Positions 45,108 through 55,530 are shown, counted from the stretch's first letter. The stretch: 64,000 nt of DNA from Methylobacterium sp. BTF04 (GCF_010692745.1 NZ_JAAHTB010000001.1:186001-250000); one strand, 5' to 3'. Made by a program: numbers and translations. Notes: a model not told the origin generated them from the letters alone.

Positions 45108-45659
45108 ATGATGTGGCTTCGGGGTCTCACAGGGCGGGTGCTCATGCGCGGAATCGGGTTCGCGGCCATGGGAGCAGCCGCCGGTTTCGCCCTCGCGTCG
45201 GGGCCGGCACGGGCCGAGGATGCCGACCGGATCTTCGACAAATCGACGGTGTGGCGTCCGCTGACACCCAACGACAAGCTCGTGGTCTACGGGATCGACG
45301 ATCCGAGCGTGGCGGGCGTGGCCTGCTGGTACACCCAGCCCGAGAAGGGCGGCATCAAGGGTACTCTCGGGCTGGCCGAGGACGTGTCCGACATCTCGCT
45401 CGCCTGCCGGCAGGTCGGCCCGGTCCAGTTCAAGGGTCCGTTGGCCCAGGGCGAGGTGGTGTTCAGCGAGCGCCGTTCGCTGATCTTCAAGTCGATGCAG
45501 ATCGTGCGCGGCTGCGACGCCAAGCGCAATACGCTGATCTACATGGTCTACTCGGACAAGGTGATCCAGGGCTCGCCCAAGAACTCGACCTCGGCCGTCC
45601 CCTTGATGCCCTGGGGCACCGAGGCTCCGCCCAAATGCGCCGACGCCCTCAAGAAATAG
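45108..45659 (+). CDS. creA: CreA family secreted protein
   Basis: 183 aa with a signal peptide (RGIGFAAMGAAAGFALASGPARA). The mature part matches CreA: DRIFDKSTVWRPLTPNDKLVVYGIDDP, GVACWYTQPEKGGIKGTLGLAED, DISLACRQVGP and KSMQIVRGCD. CreA is a conserved periplasmic protein of unknown function, in E. coli beside the creBCD regulators, which are absent here. Divergent from the DUF2865 gene. ATG 45108 chosen; another ATG follows at once. Confidence 0.88.
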   Translation: MMWLRGLTGRVLMRGIGFAAMGAAAGFALASGPARAEDADRIFDKSTVWRPLTPNDKLVVYGIDDPSVAGVACWYTQPEKGGIKGTLGLAEDVSDISLACRQVGPVQFKGPLAQGEVVFSERRSLIFKSMQIVRGCDAKRNTLIYMVYSDKVIQGSPKNSTSAVPLMPWGTEAPPKCADALKK

Positions 45660-45698
45660 ATGTGCGCCGCTTGCTCTGAATAGGAGACCGCCCGGTGC

Positions 45699-46064
45699 TC
45701 AATCCTGGCAGGTGATCCGGATCGGGCGCTCGGCGGCCTTGACCACCGGGGCGTCGGGAATCGCGCCGGTATACTCGTCCTGACCGGCGGTGCCGAAGGA
45801 GGCGGCCGCCGCGAACCCTTGCGCCTCGCACCATGCGTCGGCGACCACCTGGCCGCAGGCACTCTCGCCGCTCGTCAGGCAATCGCCGACGCCGTAGCCT
45901 TCGCTCGCTGGGATCAGGAAGGTCTTCTCCATCTGGGACGAAGCCTTCTCCACTTGAGACGAAGCCTTGGCCGGACCCTCGCCGTCGCCGGCGGCGAAGG
46001 CGGATGACGCGGAAACCAGGGTCAGGGCGAGCAGAGCGCCGAGTTGGACGGCCGGACGACGCAT
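45699..46064 (-). CDS. small secreted protein with heptad repeat
   Basis: 121 aa with a signal peptide (QLGALLALTLVSASSAFA). After it comes a twice-repeated KASSQ[VM]EK heptad encoded by two tandem 21-bp units at 45922-45963. The rest (GDCLTSGESACGQVVADAWCEAQGFA) has four cysteines and is not in a family I know, though such alphaproteobacterial proteins are common. Converges with creA. Start ATG 46064. Confidence 0.68.
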   Translation of the reverse strand: MRRPAVQLGALLALTLVSASSAFAAGDGEGPAKASSQVEKASSQMEKTFLIPASEGYGVGDCLTSGESACGQVVADAWCEAQGFAAAASFGTAGQDEYTGAIPDAPVVKAAERPIRITCQD

Positions 46065-46374
46065 GGGCGAGACCTCGTGACGGGGATTCGATTTTGCGAA
46101 AACTTCAGGGGTTCGGGTAAACAAACCCTTTCGAAGCCATGCCGCCTTCGCCGCGGTTCGGTTCGGCGGCGTTGGCGAATTGCTCATGGTTTCGAGGTAG
46201 CCCAGGCAGGCTGGCAAGGCCGTCGCCCGCGTGCAACACGGAACCTCGGCGGCCCTGCCACATCTGAGGCACGGACCGTGGCGGCTGCGGGAAAAGCCGC
46301 GCCGGACCAGTACGATAAGGCACGATCGGCGGGCCGCCCCCAGCGGATCCGATCGAGGGACGAGGGACGGTTTC
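46065..46374. other. divergent intergenic region before cysS
   Basis: About 310 bases between the small secreted protein and cysS. No leader with clear tRNA-like or T-box features, no RNA gene and no convincing hairpin was found. The cysS promoter should be in the last 150 bases. Confidence 0.45.
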
Positions 46375-47754
46375 ATGGCGCCGATGTTGCGGCTGTACAA
46401 CACGCTGACCCGGCAAAGGGCGCCGTTCGTACCGATCGATCCGTCGCATGTGCGGATGTATGCCTGCGGCCCGACGGTCTACGACGCGGCTCATATCGGC
46501 AACGCACGCCCGATCATCGTCTTCGATCTGCTGTTCCGGCTGCTGCGCCACCTCTACGGCGACGCGCACGTCACCTACGCCCGCAACGTCACCGACGTGG
46601 ACGACAAGATCAACGCGCGGGCGGCGGAGCGCGGCATCACCATCCGCGAACTCACCGACGGGACGCTCGCGGCGTTCCACACAGATATCCGCGCACTCGG
46701 CGTGCTGATGCCGGACGACGTGAACCTGGCCGGCGCACGCCCGCGCTTCGTCGAGCCGCGCGCCACCGATCACATCGCCGAGATGATCACGATCATCGAG
46801 GGCCTGGTGCAGGCCGGCCACGCCTACGTGGCGGACGGGCACGTGCTATTCGACGTGCCGTCGATGCCCGAGTATGGCGGTCTATCGAAGCGCCCCCTCG
46901 ACGAGATGGAGGCCGGCGCCCGCGTCGAGGTGGCGCCCTACAAGCGTTCGCAGCTGGATTTCGTGCTGTGGAAGCCCGCGAAGCCCGGCGAGCCGTCCTG
47001 GCCCTCGCCTTCGGGCATCGCCGAGCCGGGGCGTCCCGGCTGGCACATCGAGTGCTCGGCCATGTCCTGGAAGCACCTGGGACGGACCTTCGACATCCAT
47101 GCCGGTGGCATCGACCTGATCTTCCCCCACCACGAGAACGAGGTGGCGCAGTCGCGCTGCTGCTTCGGCACGGACGTGATGGCCAACGTCTGGCTGCACA
47201 ACGGCTTCCTCCAAGTGGAGGGGGAGAAGATGTCGAAGTCGGTGGGCAACTTCATCACCATCCGCGACGTGCTCAAGGACTGGCCCGGCGAGGTGGCGCG
47301 GCTCGCCATGCTCAAGACCCATTACCGGCAGCCTATCGACTGGACCCTTCGGGGTCTGGAGGAGGCCGCCCGCACCCTCGACCGCTGGTACGGGATCGTC
47401 GGCGACGTCGCCGCCGATGCGGCGATCCCGGCGAGCGTGCTCGAACCGCTGACGGACGACCTCAACACCGCCTCGGCGCTGGCCGAACTCCATCGCCTCG
47501 CCGATCCAGCCGCCCTCAAGGCCGGTGCGAACCTGATGGGATTTCTCGATCAGACCAAGTCGGCGCGCGACCAGGGCACGATCCGCGCTGCCGGAGTGGA
47601 CGTAGCGACGGTGGAGGCCTTGATCGAAGCCCGGCGTGCGGCGCGGGGCGCCAAGGACTGGGCGGCCTCCGACCGCGTGCGCGACGAACTGTTGGCGATG
47701 GGCGTCACCGTGAAGGACGGCAAGGACGGCACAACTTGGAGCGTGGCCCCCTGA
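46375..47754 (+). CDS. cysS: cysteinyl-tRNA synthetase
   Basis: 459 aa class I synthetase. [16 protein letters not shown] carries the zinc Cys and the HIGH motif (HIGN), [15 protein letters not shown] and [20 protein letters not shown] hold the remaining zinc ligands, and KMSKS is in [11 protein letters not shown]. It charges tRNA-Cys with cysteine in the cytoplasm. ATG 46375 chosen; the protein is slightly shorter than E. coli CysS. Single gene. Confidence 0.96.
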   Translation: MAPMLRLYNTLTRQRAPFVPIDPSHVRMYACGPTVYDAAHIGNARPIIVFDLLFRLLRHLYGDAHVTYARNVTDVDDKINARAAERGITIRELTDGTLAAFHTDIRALGVLMPDDVNLAGARPRFVEPRATDHIAEMITIIEGLVQAGHAYVADGHVLFDVPSMPEYGGLSKRPLDEMEAGARVEVAPYKRSQLDFVLWKPAKPGEPSWPSPSGIAEPGRPGWHIECSAMSWKHLGRTFDIHAGGIDLIFPHHENEVAQSRCCFGTDVMANVWLHNGFLQVEGEKMSKSVGNFITIRDVLKDWPGEVARLAMLKTHYRQPIDWTLRGLEEAARTLDRWYGIVGDVAADAAIPASVLEPLTDDLNTASALAELHRLADPAALKAGANLMGFLDQTKSARDQGTIRAAGVDVATVEALIEARRAARGAKDWAASDRVRDELLAMGVTVKDGKDGTTWSVAP

Positions 47755-47892
47755 CCGGGCGCTCCGTCCCGTCCTGGCGAGAAGGTGGGTGCGATTGGGC
47801 GACCGGCGATCTGCAGAGGCCGGCGGCGCCACCCCTCCCGGGATGCCTCCCCGCATGAGCGTCGGGGCGAGGCGCTTCTCCGAAAACCGCTC

Positions 47893-48495
47893 TCAGAACC
47901 GCTCGGTCACGAACGCCTCGGCGGCGGGTGCCGGTTCGGCGTCCTGCGCAGCGGCGCGCAGCAGGTCGACCACGTCGGCGGCCTCACTGGTGACGAGGTA
48001 GCTCAGATCGAGCCCCGCGCGGATGAAGCCCTGGTCGCGCATGTGGTCGAGCAGCGTGAGCAGCGGCGTCCAGAAATCGGCCACGGAGAGCAGCAGGATC
48101 GGCTTCCTGTGCTGGCCGAGCTGAGCCCAGGTGAGCTGCTCCACCAGCTCCTCCAATGTGCCGATGCCGCCCGGAAGCGCGACGAAGGCGTCGGAGCGCT
48201 CGAACATCAGCCGCTTGCGGGTGTGCATGTCCTCGACGACGATGGTCTCCTGGATTTCGTCGAGCATGCGCTCGCGCGACTTCAGGAAGTCGGGAATGAT
48301 GCCGGTGACGTGGCCGCCGTTCTCGATCACCGCGCGGGCCACCGTGCCCATCAGACCGACATTGCCGCCGCCGTAGACCAGGCCGATGCCGGCCTGCGCC
48401 AGCGCCTTGCCGAGCGCCTCGGCCGCCGTGGTGAAGGCGGGATCGCCGCCGAATCCCGAACCACAATAGACGCAGACCGTCCTCACCGGAGCCAT
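47893..48495 (-). CDS. LOG family protein (cytokinin riboside 5'-monophosphate phosphoribohydrolase type)
   Basis: 200 aa Rossmann-type LOG protein. CVYCGSGFGGDPAF at the N-terminus, VYGGGNVGLMG, and the active-site PGGIGTLEELVEQLTW with the conserved Arg-Lys region MHTRKRLMFERSDAFVALPG match LOG enzymes that release cytokinin bases or hydrolyse AMP. Plant-associated bacteria can make cytokinins this way, but many LOG proteins simply act on AMP. Cytoplasmic. Divergent from the LysM gene. Confidence 0.9.
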   Translation of the reverse strand: MAPVRTVCVYCGSGFGGDPAFTTAAEALGKALAQAGIGLVYGGGNVGLMGTVARAVIENGGHVTGIIPDFLKSRERMLDEIQETIVVEDMHTRKRLMFERSDAFVALPGGIGTLEELVEQLTWAQLGQHRKPILLLSVADFWTPLLTLLDHMRDQGFIRAGLDLSYLVTSEAADVVDLLRAAAQDAEPAPAAEAFVTERF

Positions 48496-48737
48496 GCGGC
48501 ATCTCCCTCGACGGCCGCAACGTCGGACACGCGGCCGGACGGAGACGGAAAGCCCCCGTCATCCACGAGCCAAAGTGCTGATTTCACGGGTGATCCGGCC
48601 GCAAAGCGGCACTGGCGATTTGGTGTTCCGGTCATGTTCGTTAATATGTCGCCGTCAATTGGCGGTTTGTCGACACGGCAAACCGGATCTCGGCCATGGA
48701 CGGCCTGAGACGCTGTTGCGCGAGGGAGTGGAGCGTC

Positions 48738-50243
48738 ATGAGGGCGGAGTTGCGACGGAGCATCTTCCTCGCCTGCGTGGGGCTTCTGGGCGGCTTCGCC
48801 CTGGTCGTGGCCCTGTACGGGGCCAGCACCCTGTTCAAGCATGGCTTCGGATCGTCCGCAATCCGAAGCCTGTCCGATCCTACCGCAGTGCCGCAGCGGG
48901 ATGGCGAGGCGGAAAGCCCGCCCGGGGAGGGGGCTCAGGCCGAGCCGGGAAAGCCGCCGGGAAAGGCCAGCGCGTCGAATCCAGTGGGCGGGGAGCAGAC
49001 GGCCGGAGCGTCGGCGGCCAACGCCGGCGATCCGCAAATCCCGACCTTCGACATCATCCGCGTTGAGCCGACGGGCGAGACCGTGATCGCCGGGCGCGCT
49101 GCGCCCAACACCACCGTCGAGCTGTTGCGCGACGATCAGCCGATTGCCCGCGCGCTTGTCGATCCGTCGGGCCAATTCGCCATCGTGCCCCCGGCCCTGC
49201 CCACCGGCAGCAGTGAGATCACCTTGCGGGCCACCGGTACCGACGGCCAGGACCGCACCTCGCGGGAGAGCGTGCTGGTGGTGGTCGCTCCCGGCCGCGA
49301 TACCAAGCCCCTCATCGCCCTGACCGCACCGGACAAGCCCACCGTGGTTCTGTCCCAGCCCGATCCCGCGGGGACGCCCGGTAGCCGGCCCGATCAGGCC
49401 GGGGTGAAGCCCGGCCCCGCGCTGGCGGATGCCGAATCGGCGTCCGGGACGGCGGCGGTTAAGATCGTCAGCGTCGAGGCCGAGGATGGCGGCAAGCTCT
49501 ACGTCACCAGCCGGGCGCCCCCCGGCGCGACGGTACGGCTCTACCTCAACGACACCCTGGTGGCGCCGGGCAGCGTCGGCGCGGACGGGCGGGTCGCCTT
49601 CACCATCGGACGCGGCGTCCAACCGGGAACGTACAAGGTGCGGGTCGATCAGGTCGATCCGGTCTCGGGCAAGGTGAAGACCCGCTCCGAAGTGGCGTTC
49701 ACCGTCCCGGCCAAGCCGGGGCTCGCCAAGCCAGAGCTCGCCAAGCCCGTGGCGGGCAAACCGGCGACCGACAAATCCGTCGCCGCATCGAAGCCCCTCG
49801 CCCCGTCGAAGATCGTGACGGCCCTGGCTGAGCCGAGTCGCGACGCGCCGGTCGCAGCCTCGCCCGCCCGCCCGATCGCGTCGGATGCAGGCGCAGGGGG
49901 GCCGGCTCCCGGACCCGCATCGAATTCGGGCCTCGCGCCGTCCCAGCCGACACGCGATGCGACTCTGCAGGCGGCCCCTAGCCGGGCCCCTGGCCCGGCG
50001 CCGGCCACCGGAGAGACGCCCCGCACCGTGTTCGTGCCCGAACTCAACACCGCGCGGATCACCCGGGGCGACAGCCTGTGGCAGATCAGCCGGCGCATCT
50101 ACGGCAAGGGCATGCGCTACACGGTGATCTTCGACGCGAATCAGCCGCAGATCCGAAACCCGGACCGGATCTATCCCGGCCAGATCTTCGTACTGCCCAG
50201 CGATGGCACCGCGGCCGTGCCGCAGGCCGAGAAGCGGGGCTGA
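48738..50243 (+). CDS. LysM domain envelope protein
   Basis: 501 aa. One N-terminal transmembrane helix (SIFLACVGLLGGFALVVALYGA) puts the rest in the periplasm. Residues 100-180 (VEPTGETVIAGRAAPNTTVELL) and 245-330 (KLYVTSRAPPGATVRLYLND) look like two Ig/fibronectin-like folds typical of bacterial LysM proteins, separated by Pro/Ala/Lys-rich linkers. The C-terminal LysM (TRGDSLWQISRRIYGKGMRYTVIFDAN, NPDRIYPGQIFVLPS) binds peptidoglycan. Start at ATG 48738. It leads the ABC transporter gene by 97 bp; a link is not evident. Confidence 0.85.
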   Translation: MRAELRRSIFLACVGLLGGFALVVALYGASTLFKHGFGSSAIRSLSDPTAVPQRDGEAESPPGEGAQAEPGKPPGKASASNPVGGEQTAGASAANAGDPQIPTFDIIRVEPTGETVIAGRAAPNTTVELLRDDQPIARALVDPSGQFAIVPPALPTGSSEITLRATGTDGQDRTSRESVLVVVAPGRDTKPLIALTAPDKPTVVLSQPDPAGTPGSRPDQAGVKPGPALADAESASGTAAVKIVSVEAEDGGKLYVTSRAPPGATVRLYLNDTLVAPGSVGADGRVAFTIGRGVQPGTYKVRVDQVDPVSGKVKTRSEVAFTVPAKPGLAKPELAKPVAGKPATDKSVAASKPLAPSKIVTALAEPSRDAPVAASPARPIASDAGAGGPAPGPASNSGLAPSQPTRDATLQAAPSRAPGPAPATGETPRTVFVPELNTARITRGDSLWQISRRIYGKGMRYTVIFDANQPQIRNPDRIYPGQIFVLPSDGTAAVPQAEKRG

Positions 50244-50340
50244 GGCGGACGCAGACCGCCTCCGCGTGGGCCGGCGACTGTCGCGACGCGCCGACGGCGC
50301 CTATATCGCTTCCAAAGTAGCCGCACCCGAGACGCTCTTC

Positions 50341-52278
50341 ATGAATCCCGATCCCGCCCCCGGCGTGAGCGGCGGCCCAGTGCCGCCGACGCGTCCCGGT
50401 CTCGTCGCCACCTATCGCCGCCTGTGGCCCTATCTCTGGCCCTATGGCCGGCCCGACCTGCAGCGACGGGTGTTTCTCGCCTTCGGCCTGCTGATCGTCG
50501 CCAAGTTCGTGACCATGGTGACGCCGTTCACCTTCAAGTGGGCCACGGACGCGCTGGTGGCGGTGATCGACCGTAAGGACGGCGTCCCGGCGAGCCTGCC
50601 CACCGGCCTCCTCGCGGCCCCGATGCTGCTCATCGGCCTCTATGGCCTGTCGCGGATCGCCATGGCGGGCCTGACGCAGGTGCGCGACGGTCTGTTCGCC
50701 AAGGTGGCGATGCATGCGGTGCGGCGCCTGGCGCTGCAGACCTTCGAGCACATGCACCGGCTCTCGCTGCGCTTCCATCTTGAGCGCAAGACCGGCGGCC
50801 TGACCCGCGTGCTGGAGCGCGGCCGTGGCGGCATCGAGGAACTGTCGCGCCTGATGGTGCTGACCCTGGTGCCGACCATCGTCGAGTTCGCCCTCGTCAT
50901 CGGCGTTCTCGCCTACGAGTTCGACTGGATCTACTCGGCCGTGGTGTTCGTGATGGTGGCGGCCTATCTCGGCTTCACCTGGAAGGCGACGCAGTGGCGC
51001 ATCGAGATCCGGCGCCGGATGAATTCCTCCGATACCGACGCCAACACCAAGGCGGTGGATTCGCTGCTCAACTTCGAGACGGTGAAGTATTTCGGCGCCG
51101 AGCTTCGGGAGGCCGAGCGCTACGATGGCTCGATGGCTAAGTACGAAAAGGCCTCGACGCAGACCTACGTCTCGCTCGCGGTGCTCAACGCCGGGCAGGC
51201 GGTGATCTTCACCATCGGCATGACGGTGGTGATGTGGCTCGCCGCGCGGGACATCATGGCCGGGCGCACCACCATCGGCGGCTTCGTGTTGGTCAACACC
51301 ATGCTGGTGCAGCTCTCGATGCCGCTCAACTTCATGGGCATGATCTATCGCGAGATCAAACAGGCGCTCATCGACATCGACGACATGTTCCTGATCCTGC
51401 ATCGCAATCCGGAGATCGCCGACAGGCCTGGAGCGACGCCGCTCACGATCACGGCCGGCACCGTCCGGTTCGAGGATGTGCGCTTCGCCTATGACCCGAG
51501 CCGTCCGATCTTGAAGGGCGTCAGCTTCGAGGTGCCGGCGGGCCGGACTGTGGCCATCGTCGGCCCCTCGGGAGCGGGCAAGTCGACCCTGTCGCGCCTG
51601 CTGTTCCGCTTCTACGAGCCGCAATCGGGCCGCATCCTCATCGACGGGCAGGACATCGCGCAGGTTCGCCAGAATTCCCTGCGGGCGGCCATCGGCATGG
51701 TCCCGCAGGACACCGTGCTGTTCAACGACACCATCGGCTACAACATCCGCTACGGCCGCTGGGACGCCACCGAGGCGCAGGTGCGCGAGGCTGCGTCGTT
51801 GGCGCAGATCGACCGGTTCGTCTCGGCCCTGCCCGAAGGCTACGACACGCCGGTGGGCGAGCGCGGCCTCAAGCTGTCGGGCGGCGAGAAGCAGCGCGTC
51901 GCCATCGCCCGCACCATCCTGAAGGGGCCGCCGATCCTGGTCCTCGACGAGGCGACCTCGGCGCTCGATTCCTTCACCGAGCGCGAGATCCAGGACGCCC
52001 TCGATAAAGTGAGCCAGGGCCGCACCACCCTGGTCATCGCGCACCGGCTCTCGACGGTGGTCAACGCCGACGAAATCATCGTGCTCGACCGGGGCGTCAT
52101 CGTCGAGCGCGGCCGGCACCAGGACCTACTCGACCAGGGCGGGGTCTATGCGGCGCTGTGGAGCCGCCAGCGCGAGGCCGACGCGGCCCTGGCGATCCTC
52201 AAGCGCGCCGAGGATGAGCGCATCACGACGAAGGACGCAGCGGCCGACCGGACGAAGGAGCCGGCTCTGGCCGAGTGA
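50341..52278 (+). CDS. Atm1-type ABC transporter, permease and ATPase fused
   Basis: 645 aa. Exporter membrane domain with six helices (PYLWPYGRPDLQRRVFLAFG ..., TNTKAVDSLLNFETVKYFG typical of Atm1/HMT1), then an intact ATPase: Walker A GPSGAGKST, signature LSGGEKQRVAIAR, Walker B ILVLDEATSALD and switch His in VIAHRLST. Atm1-type proteins export glutathione-linked compounds or metal complexes and protect against metal or oxidative stress. Homodimer expected. Start at ATG 50341. Converges with hisS. Contrast with the degenerate exporter at 8.7-11.3 kb. Confidence 0.95.
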   Translation: MNPDPAPGVSGGPVPPTRPGLVATYRRLWPYLWPYGRPDLQRRVFLAFGLLIVAKFVTMVTPFTFKWATDALVAVIDRKDGVPASLPTGLLAAPMLLIGLYGLSRIAMAGLTQVRDGLFAKVAMHAVRRLALQTFEHMHRLSLRFHLERKTGGLTRVLERGRGGIEELSRLMVLTLVPTIVEFALVIGVLAYEFDWIYSAVVFVMVAAYLGFTWKATQWRIEIRRRMNSSDTDANTKAVDSLLNFETVKYFGAELREAERYDGSMAKYEKASTQTYVSLAVLNAGQAVIFTIGMTVVMWLAARDIMAGRTTIGGFVLVNTMLVQLSMPLNFMGMIYREIKQALIDIDDMFLILHRNPEIADRPGATPLTITAGTVRFEDVRFAYDPSRPILKGVSFEVPAGRTVAIVGPSGAGKSTLSRLLFRFYEPQSGRILIDGQDIAQVRQNSLRAAIGMVPQDTVLFNDTIGYNIRYGRWDATEAQVREAASLAQIDRFVSALPEGYDTPVGERGLKLSGGEKQRVAIARTILKGPPILVLDEATSALDSFTEREIQDALDKVSQGRTTLVIAHRLSTVVNADEIIVLDRGVIVERGRHQDLLDQGGVYAALWSRQREADAALAILKRAEDERITTKDAAADRTKEPALAE

Positions 52279-52302
52279 GGGTCGCCGCCGAGCGTGCTTC
52301 CG

Positions 52303-52326
52303 CCGCCGGGCCCATCAGCCCGGCGG
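52303..52326. terminator. hairpin between convergent ABC transporter and hisS genes
   Basis: CCGCCGGGC at 52303-52311 pairs with GCCCGGCGG at 52318-52326 across a 6-base loop, 25 bp after the transporter stop and 8 bp from the hisS stop. No T-tract on either side, but the position fits a shared terminator. Confidence 0.45.
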
Positions 52327-52333
52327 GCGCGCT

Positions 52334-53872
52334 TCAGAAATGCCGCGCCAGCACCTCACGCACCCGCGCGACCAGTTCGGCCTCCGGCACCGAGAATTGG
52401 GCCGGCCGGGCGGCTTTCCACTCGGCATTGCTGGCGATCCCCTCGGCCGCCTTGGCGCCCTCGATCAGATCCTTGATCTGGACCTCGCCGGCCTCGCGCT
52501 CGTTGGAGCCCTGGATGATCGCGCATGGGGCGCCGCGCCGGTCGGCGTATTTCATCTGCGCCTTCATGCCCGAGCCGCCGAGATAGAGCTCGGCCCGGAT
52601 GTTCTCGGCGCGCAACGCCGCGACGAGGCGCTGGTAATCGGCGATGTTTTCGCGGTCGAGCACGAGGACCACCACCGGGCCGGGTTTCTTCGTGCCTTCG
52701 AGAAGTGGGCTCTTGATGAGCTGCAGCGCCGAGAACAGGCGCGAGACGCCGATGGAGAAGCCGGTGGCCGGCACCGGTTCGCTGCGGAAGCGCCCGACCA
52801 GGCCATCGTAGCGCCCGCCGCCCGCCACCGAGCCGAAGCGCACGGTCTGGCCCTCGTCGTTGACCACCGGGAAGGTGAGCTCCGCCTCGTAGACCGGGCC
52901 GGTGTAGTATTCGAGGCCGCGCACCACCGAGGGGTCGGCCCGGATGCGGTCGAAACCGTAGCCGGCGGCCACGCAGAGCCGCATGATCGCGTGAAGCTCG
53001 GCGATGCCCTCGCGGCCGGTGACCGAGTCGCCGACGACATCGTTCCAGGTGCCGAAGAGCTGTTCCCAGAACGCCATCCGGTCGGCGCCGTCCACCGGGT
53101 TGGATTGGAACGAGACGTAGGCGAGGATGCGGTCCACCGCCGCCGCGTCCAGGCCGGCGCCCTTGGTGAAGTCGCCGCTCTCGTCCTTGCGGCCGTCGCC
53201 GAGCAACTGGCGCACCCCGTCGGCACCGAGCCGGTCGAGCTTGTCGATGGCGCGCAGCACGGTGAGGCGCTGGCCGGCCTTGTCGGGGCCGGCGAGGCCG
53301 ATGGCCTCCATCACGCCGTCGAGGACCTTGCGGTTGTTGACCTTGATGACGAACTGGCCGGCGAGCCCGAGCTTCTCGAGGGTATCCGCCATCAGCATGC
53401 AGGTCTCGGCATCGGCGGCCACCGAGGCGGCGCCGACGATGTCGGCATCGAACTGCATGAACTGGCGGAAGCGCCCCGGACCGGGCTTCTCGTTGCGGAA
53501 GACGTAGCCGGCGCGAAAACTGCGATAGGGCTTGGGGATCGAATCGAAATGCTCGGCCACGTGCCGGGCCAGCGGCGCGGTGAGGTCGTAGCGCAGCGAG
53601 AGCCAGGATTCGTCGTCGTCCTGGAACGAGAACACGCCCTCATTGGGCCGGTCGAGGTCGGGCAGGAACTTCCCCAGTGCCTCGGTGTACTCGACGAACG
53701 GGGTCTCCAGCGCCTCGAAGCCGTAGAGCTCGAAGCTCTGGCGGATCGTCTCCAGCATCCGGTGCTGCGCCGCGATCTCGTCCTCGCGCCGGTCGACGAA
53801 CCCGCGCGGCAGGCGCGGCTTCAGGGTGTCGGCCTTCTTGGGAGAATTCTGGGACGAATCGGCCTTGGCCAT
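52334..53872 (-). CDS. hisS: histidyl-tRNA synthetase
   Basis: 512 aa class II synthetase. Motif 2 is [23 protein letters not shown], the histidine-specific loop is [17 protein letters not shown], and motif 3 is [14 protein letters not shown] followed by [10 protein letters not shown]. It charges tRNA-His. It has a longer N-terminus ([24 protein letters not shown]) than E. coli HisS. ATG 53872 chosen. Precedes nothing on its strand before the ABC gene convergence; the DUF3429 gene lies 87 bp upstream on the same strand. Confidence 0.96.
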   Translation of the reverse strand: MAKADSSQNSPKKADTLKPRLPRGFVDRREDEIAAQHRMLETIRQSFELYGFEALETPFVEYTEALGKFLPDLDRPNEGVFSFQDDDESWLSLRYDLTAPLARHVAEHFDSIPKPYRSFRAGYVFRNEKPGPGRFRQFMQFDADIVGAASVAADAETCMLMADTLEKLGLAGQFVIKVNNRKVLDGVMEAIGLAGPDKAGQRLTVLRAIDKLDRLGADGVRQLLGDGRKDESGDFTKGAGLDAAAVDRILAYVSFQSNPVDGADRMAFWEQLFGTWNDVVGDSVTGREGIAELHAIMRLCVAAGYGFDRIRADPSVVRGLEYYTGPVYEAELTFPVVNDEGQTVRFGSVAGGGRYDGLVGRFRSEPVPATGFSIGVSRLFSALQLIKSPLLEGTKKPGPVVVLVLDRENIADYQRLVAALRAENIRAELYLGGSGMKAQMKYADRRGAPCAIIQGSNEREAGEVQIKDLIEGAKAAEGIASNAEWKAARPAQFSVPEAELVARVREVLARHF

Positions 53873-53959
53873 GGTGATGATCGCTTCGCGTCGGTCTGTC
53901 GGGGTCGTGCGGGCTCTATCGCGGGGGGGGCAGGGCGGCAAGCGCAGGCCGATTTCGGC

Positions 53960-54442
53960 TCAGAGCTTGAGGGCGAGCAGGCCGACCAGGCTCAGGATCG
54001 CGATCGGTATCTGCAGCGGCGGCAACGGGCGCAGGAACGGCGGCGCCTCACCGCGCCGCGCCGTCACCGGATCGAGGATGGCGACCCCGGTGAAGCCGCC
54101 GATGAGCAGGACCAGCGCCGGGACCGACTGGCCGAGGGCCGCCATCACCAGCGCGAGGAAACCGAGGCCGAACAGGCCGAGCGTCGTGGCGATCACGACG
54201 AATGTCGGACCGCCCTCGGTGCGGCCGCCGACGCCGTGGCGCACCCCCGACAGGAACATCAGGATCGCGCAGGCCCAGAGGAGCGTCAGGTAGAGGATCG
54301 CGTCGCCGAGATCGTCGCGCAGCCACCACGCCGCGGCGGTCCCGGCGGCGAAGGGCAGCATCGGTCCGTAGGTGAACACGCGGCTCGACCACGGCGCGCC
54401 GCCGGGTGCGGTCAGGCGGATCGTGCGGTCGGCATCCTTCAT
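53960..54442 (-). CDS. DUF3429 inner-membrane protein
   Basis: 160 aa with five hydrophobic segments (GPMLPFAAGTAAAWW, AILYLTLLWACAILMFLSGVRHG, FVVIATTLGLFGLGFLALVMAAL and others), the DUF3429 layout including LSGVRHGVG. Unknown function. Start at ATG 54442. It lies upstream of hisS on the same strand and 125 bp downstream of secB, from which a strong intrinsic terminator separates it. Confidence 0.82.
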   Translation of the reverse strand: MKDADRTIRLTAPGGAPWSSRVFTYGPMLPFAAGTAAAWWLRDDLGDAILYLTLLWACAILMFLSGVRHGVGGRTEGGPTFVVIATTLGLFGLGFLALVMAALGQSVPALVLLIGGFTGVAILDPVTARRGEAPPFLRPLPPLQIPIAILSLVGLLALKL

Positions 54443-54500
54443 CGGGTGATTCCTTGTTGATCGCCGCCCGGGCTGTGCGTCGAGCACGCGGTGCCCACAG

Positions 54501-54527
54501 AAAAACCCCGGCCTGCCGGCCGGGGTT
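54501..54527 (-). terminator. intrinsic terminator after secB
   Basis: On the minus strand a perfect 10-bp stem AACCCCGGCC/GGCCGGGGTT with a 4-base loop is followed by TTTTT (AAAAA at 54501-54505 on the plus strand). It lies 41 bp past the secB stop. Confidence 0.9.
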
Positions 54528-54567
54528 CGGGTCGTTCCAACCTGTGCGGCGGTGCCGAAGCGGCGTG

Positions 54568-55080
54568 TCAGGACGCGAGTGGTCCGGTCTCGCCGCCCTG
54601 GGCCTGCGCTTCCATCGCCTTCTGGCGGTAGAGGCCGACGAAGTCGATCGGGTCGATGTACAGGGGCGGGAAGCCGCCGTTGCGCACGGACTCGGCAACG
54701 ATCTGGCGCGCGAACGGGAAGAGCAGGCGCGGGCACTCGATCATCACCGCCGGGTGGAGCTGGTCCTGCGGGATGTTGCGCATGCGGAAGATGCCGGCAT
54801 AATTCAGCTCGAATGCGAACAGCACCTCGCCGTTGATCTTGGCGTCGCCTTCCAGCGTCAGCTCGACTTCGAAATCGGCCTCGGCGATTTGCTTGGCGTT
54901 GACGTTGACCTGGATGCTGATCTGCGGCCCGGTCTCTTGCGGCTGGAGCGAACGCGGGGCATTCGGGTTCTCGAAGGAGAGATCCTTGGTGTACTGGGCG
55001 AGCGCGTTGATCGCGGGGTTCTGGTCCTCGGTCTGCGCCGTGGCGCCACCGTTGCCGTTCGGTGCCGGAGTATCGGCCAT
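54568..55080 (-). CDS. secB: protein export chaperone SecB
   Basis: 170 aa. SecB core: [61 protein letters not shown] and [31 protein letters not shown]. The tetramer holds unfolded preproteins for the Sec pathway. ATG 55080 chosen; the N-terminal 20 residues ([16 protein letters not shown]) are flexible. Divergent from the Tim44-like gene, a classic alphaproteobacterial neighbour. Confidence 0.96.
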   Translation of the reverse strand: MADTPAPNGNGGATAQTEDQNPAINALAQYTKDLSFENPNAPRSLQPQETGPQISIQVNVNAKQIAEADFEVELTLEGDAKINGEVLFAFELNYAGIFRMRNIPQDQLHPAVMIECPRLLFPFARQIVAESVRNGGFPPLYIDPIDFVGLYRQKAMEAQAQGGETGPLAS

Positions 55081-55530
55081 GGCGTTCGTCCTCCTCAGGA
55101 ACTTGCGAGCGCGGCCGTGGAATCGAGTGGCGTTGTCGCGGGTCGGCCGGCGCGAGAGCGCGCTATCATGCCCGTCCGGCGCGAACAAGCACGGCACCGG
55201 CCGGGCGGCCCGACCGCCGCGTCGGGGTGCCGCCTTGCCTTTCCACGCATCCGGCGATTGCCTAAGCCTTGTGGGGCATCGTCTGGAACCGGTGAGGGGT
55301 GCGCCCCATATCCCCGTCACATCGTGGGTGACGGCCTTTTGATGACCCGGCTCGATACTTGCGCCGCACTCGGCTAAGAGCACCTCGCGAAACGCCCTCT
55401 GCGCCGGCTTGGCCAAAGGACAGCTCCTGATGATCGGACGTTTCGTGAGAGGCTCTTGGCGCAATGTGACGGGATCGGGAGCCCCCCTTCGAACAAGCGT
55501 TTTCGTGCGACGGCCACGATCGGATCGGTG
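55081..55530. other. divergent intergenic region secB / Tim44-like gene
   Basis: About 450 bases. No gene is recognised; in some alphaproteobacteria fxsA is here, but I do not see one. Short inverted pairs such as CGTCAC/GTGACG near 55315 occur by chance in GC-rich DNA. Both promoters should lie here. Confidence 0.5.
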
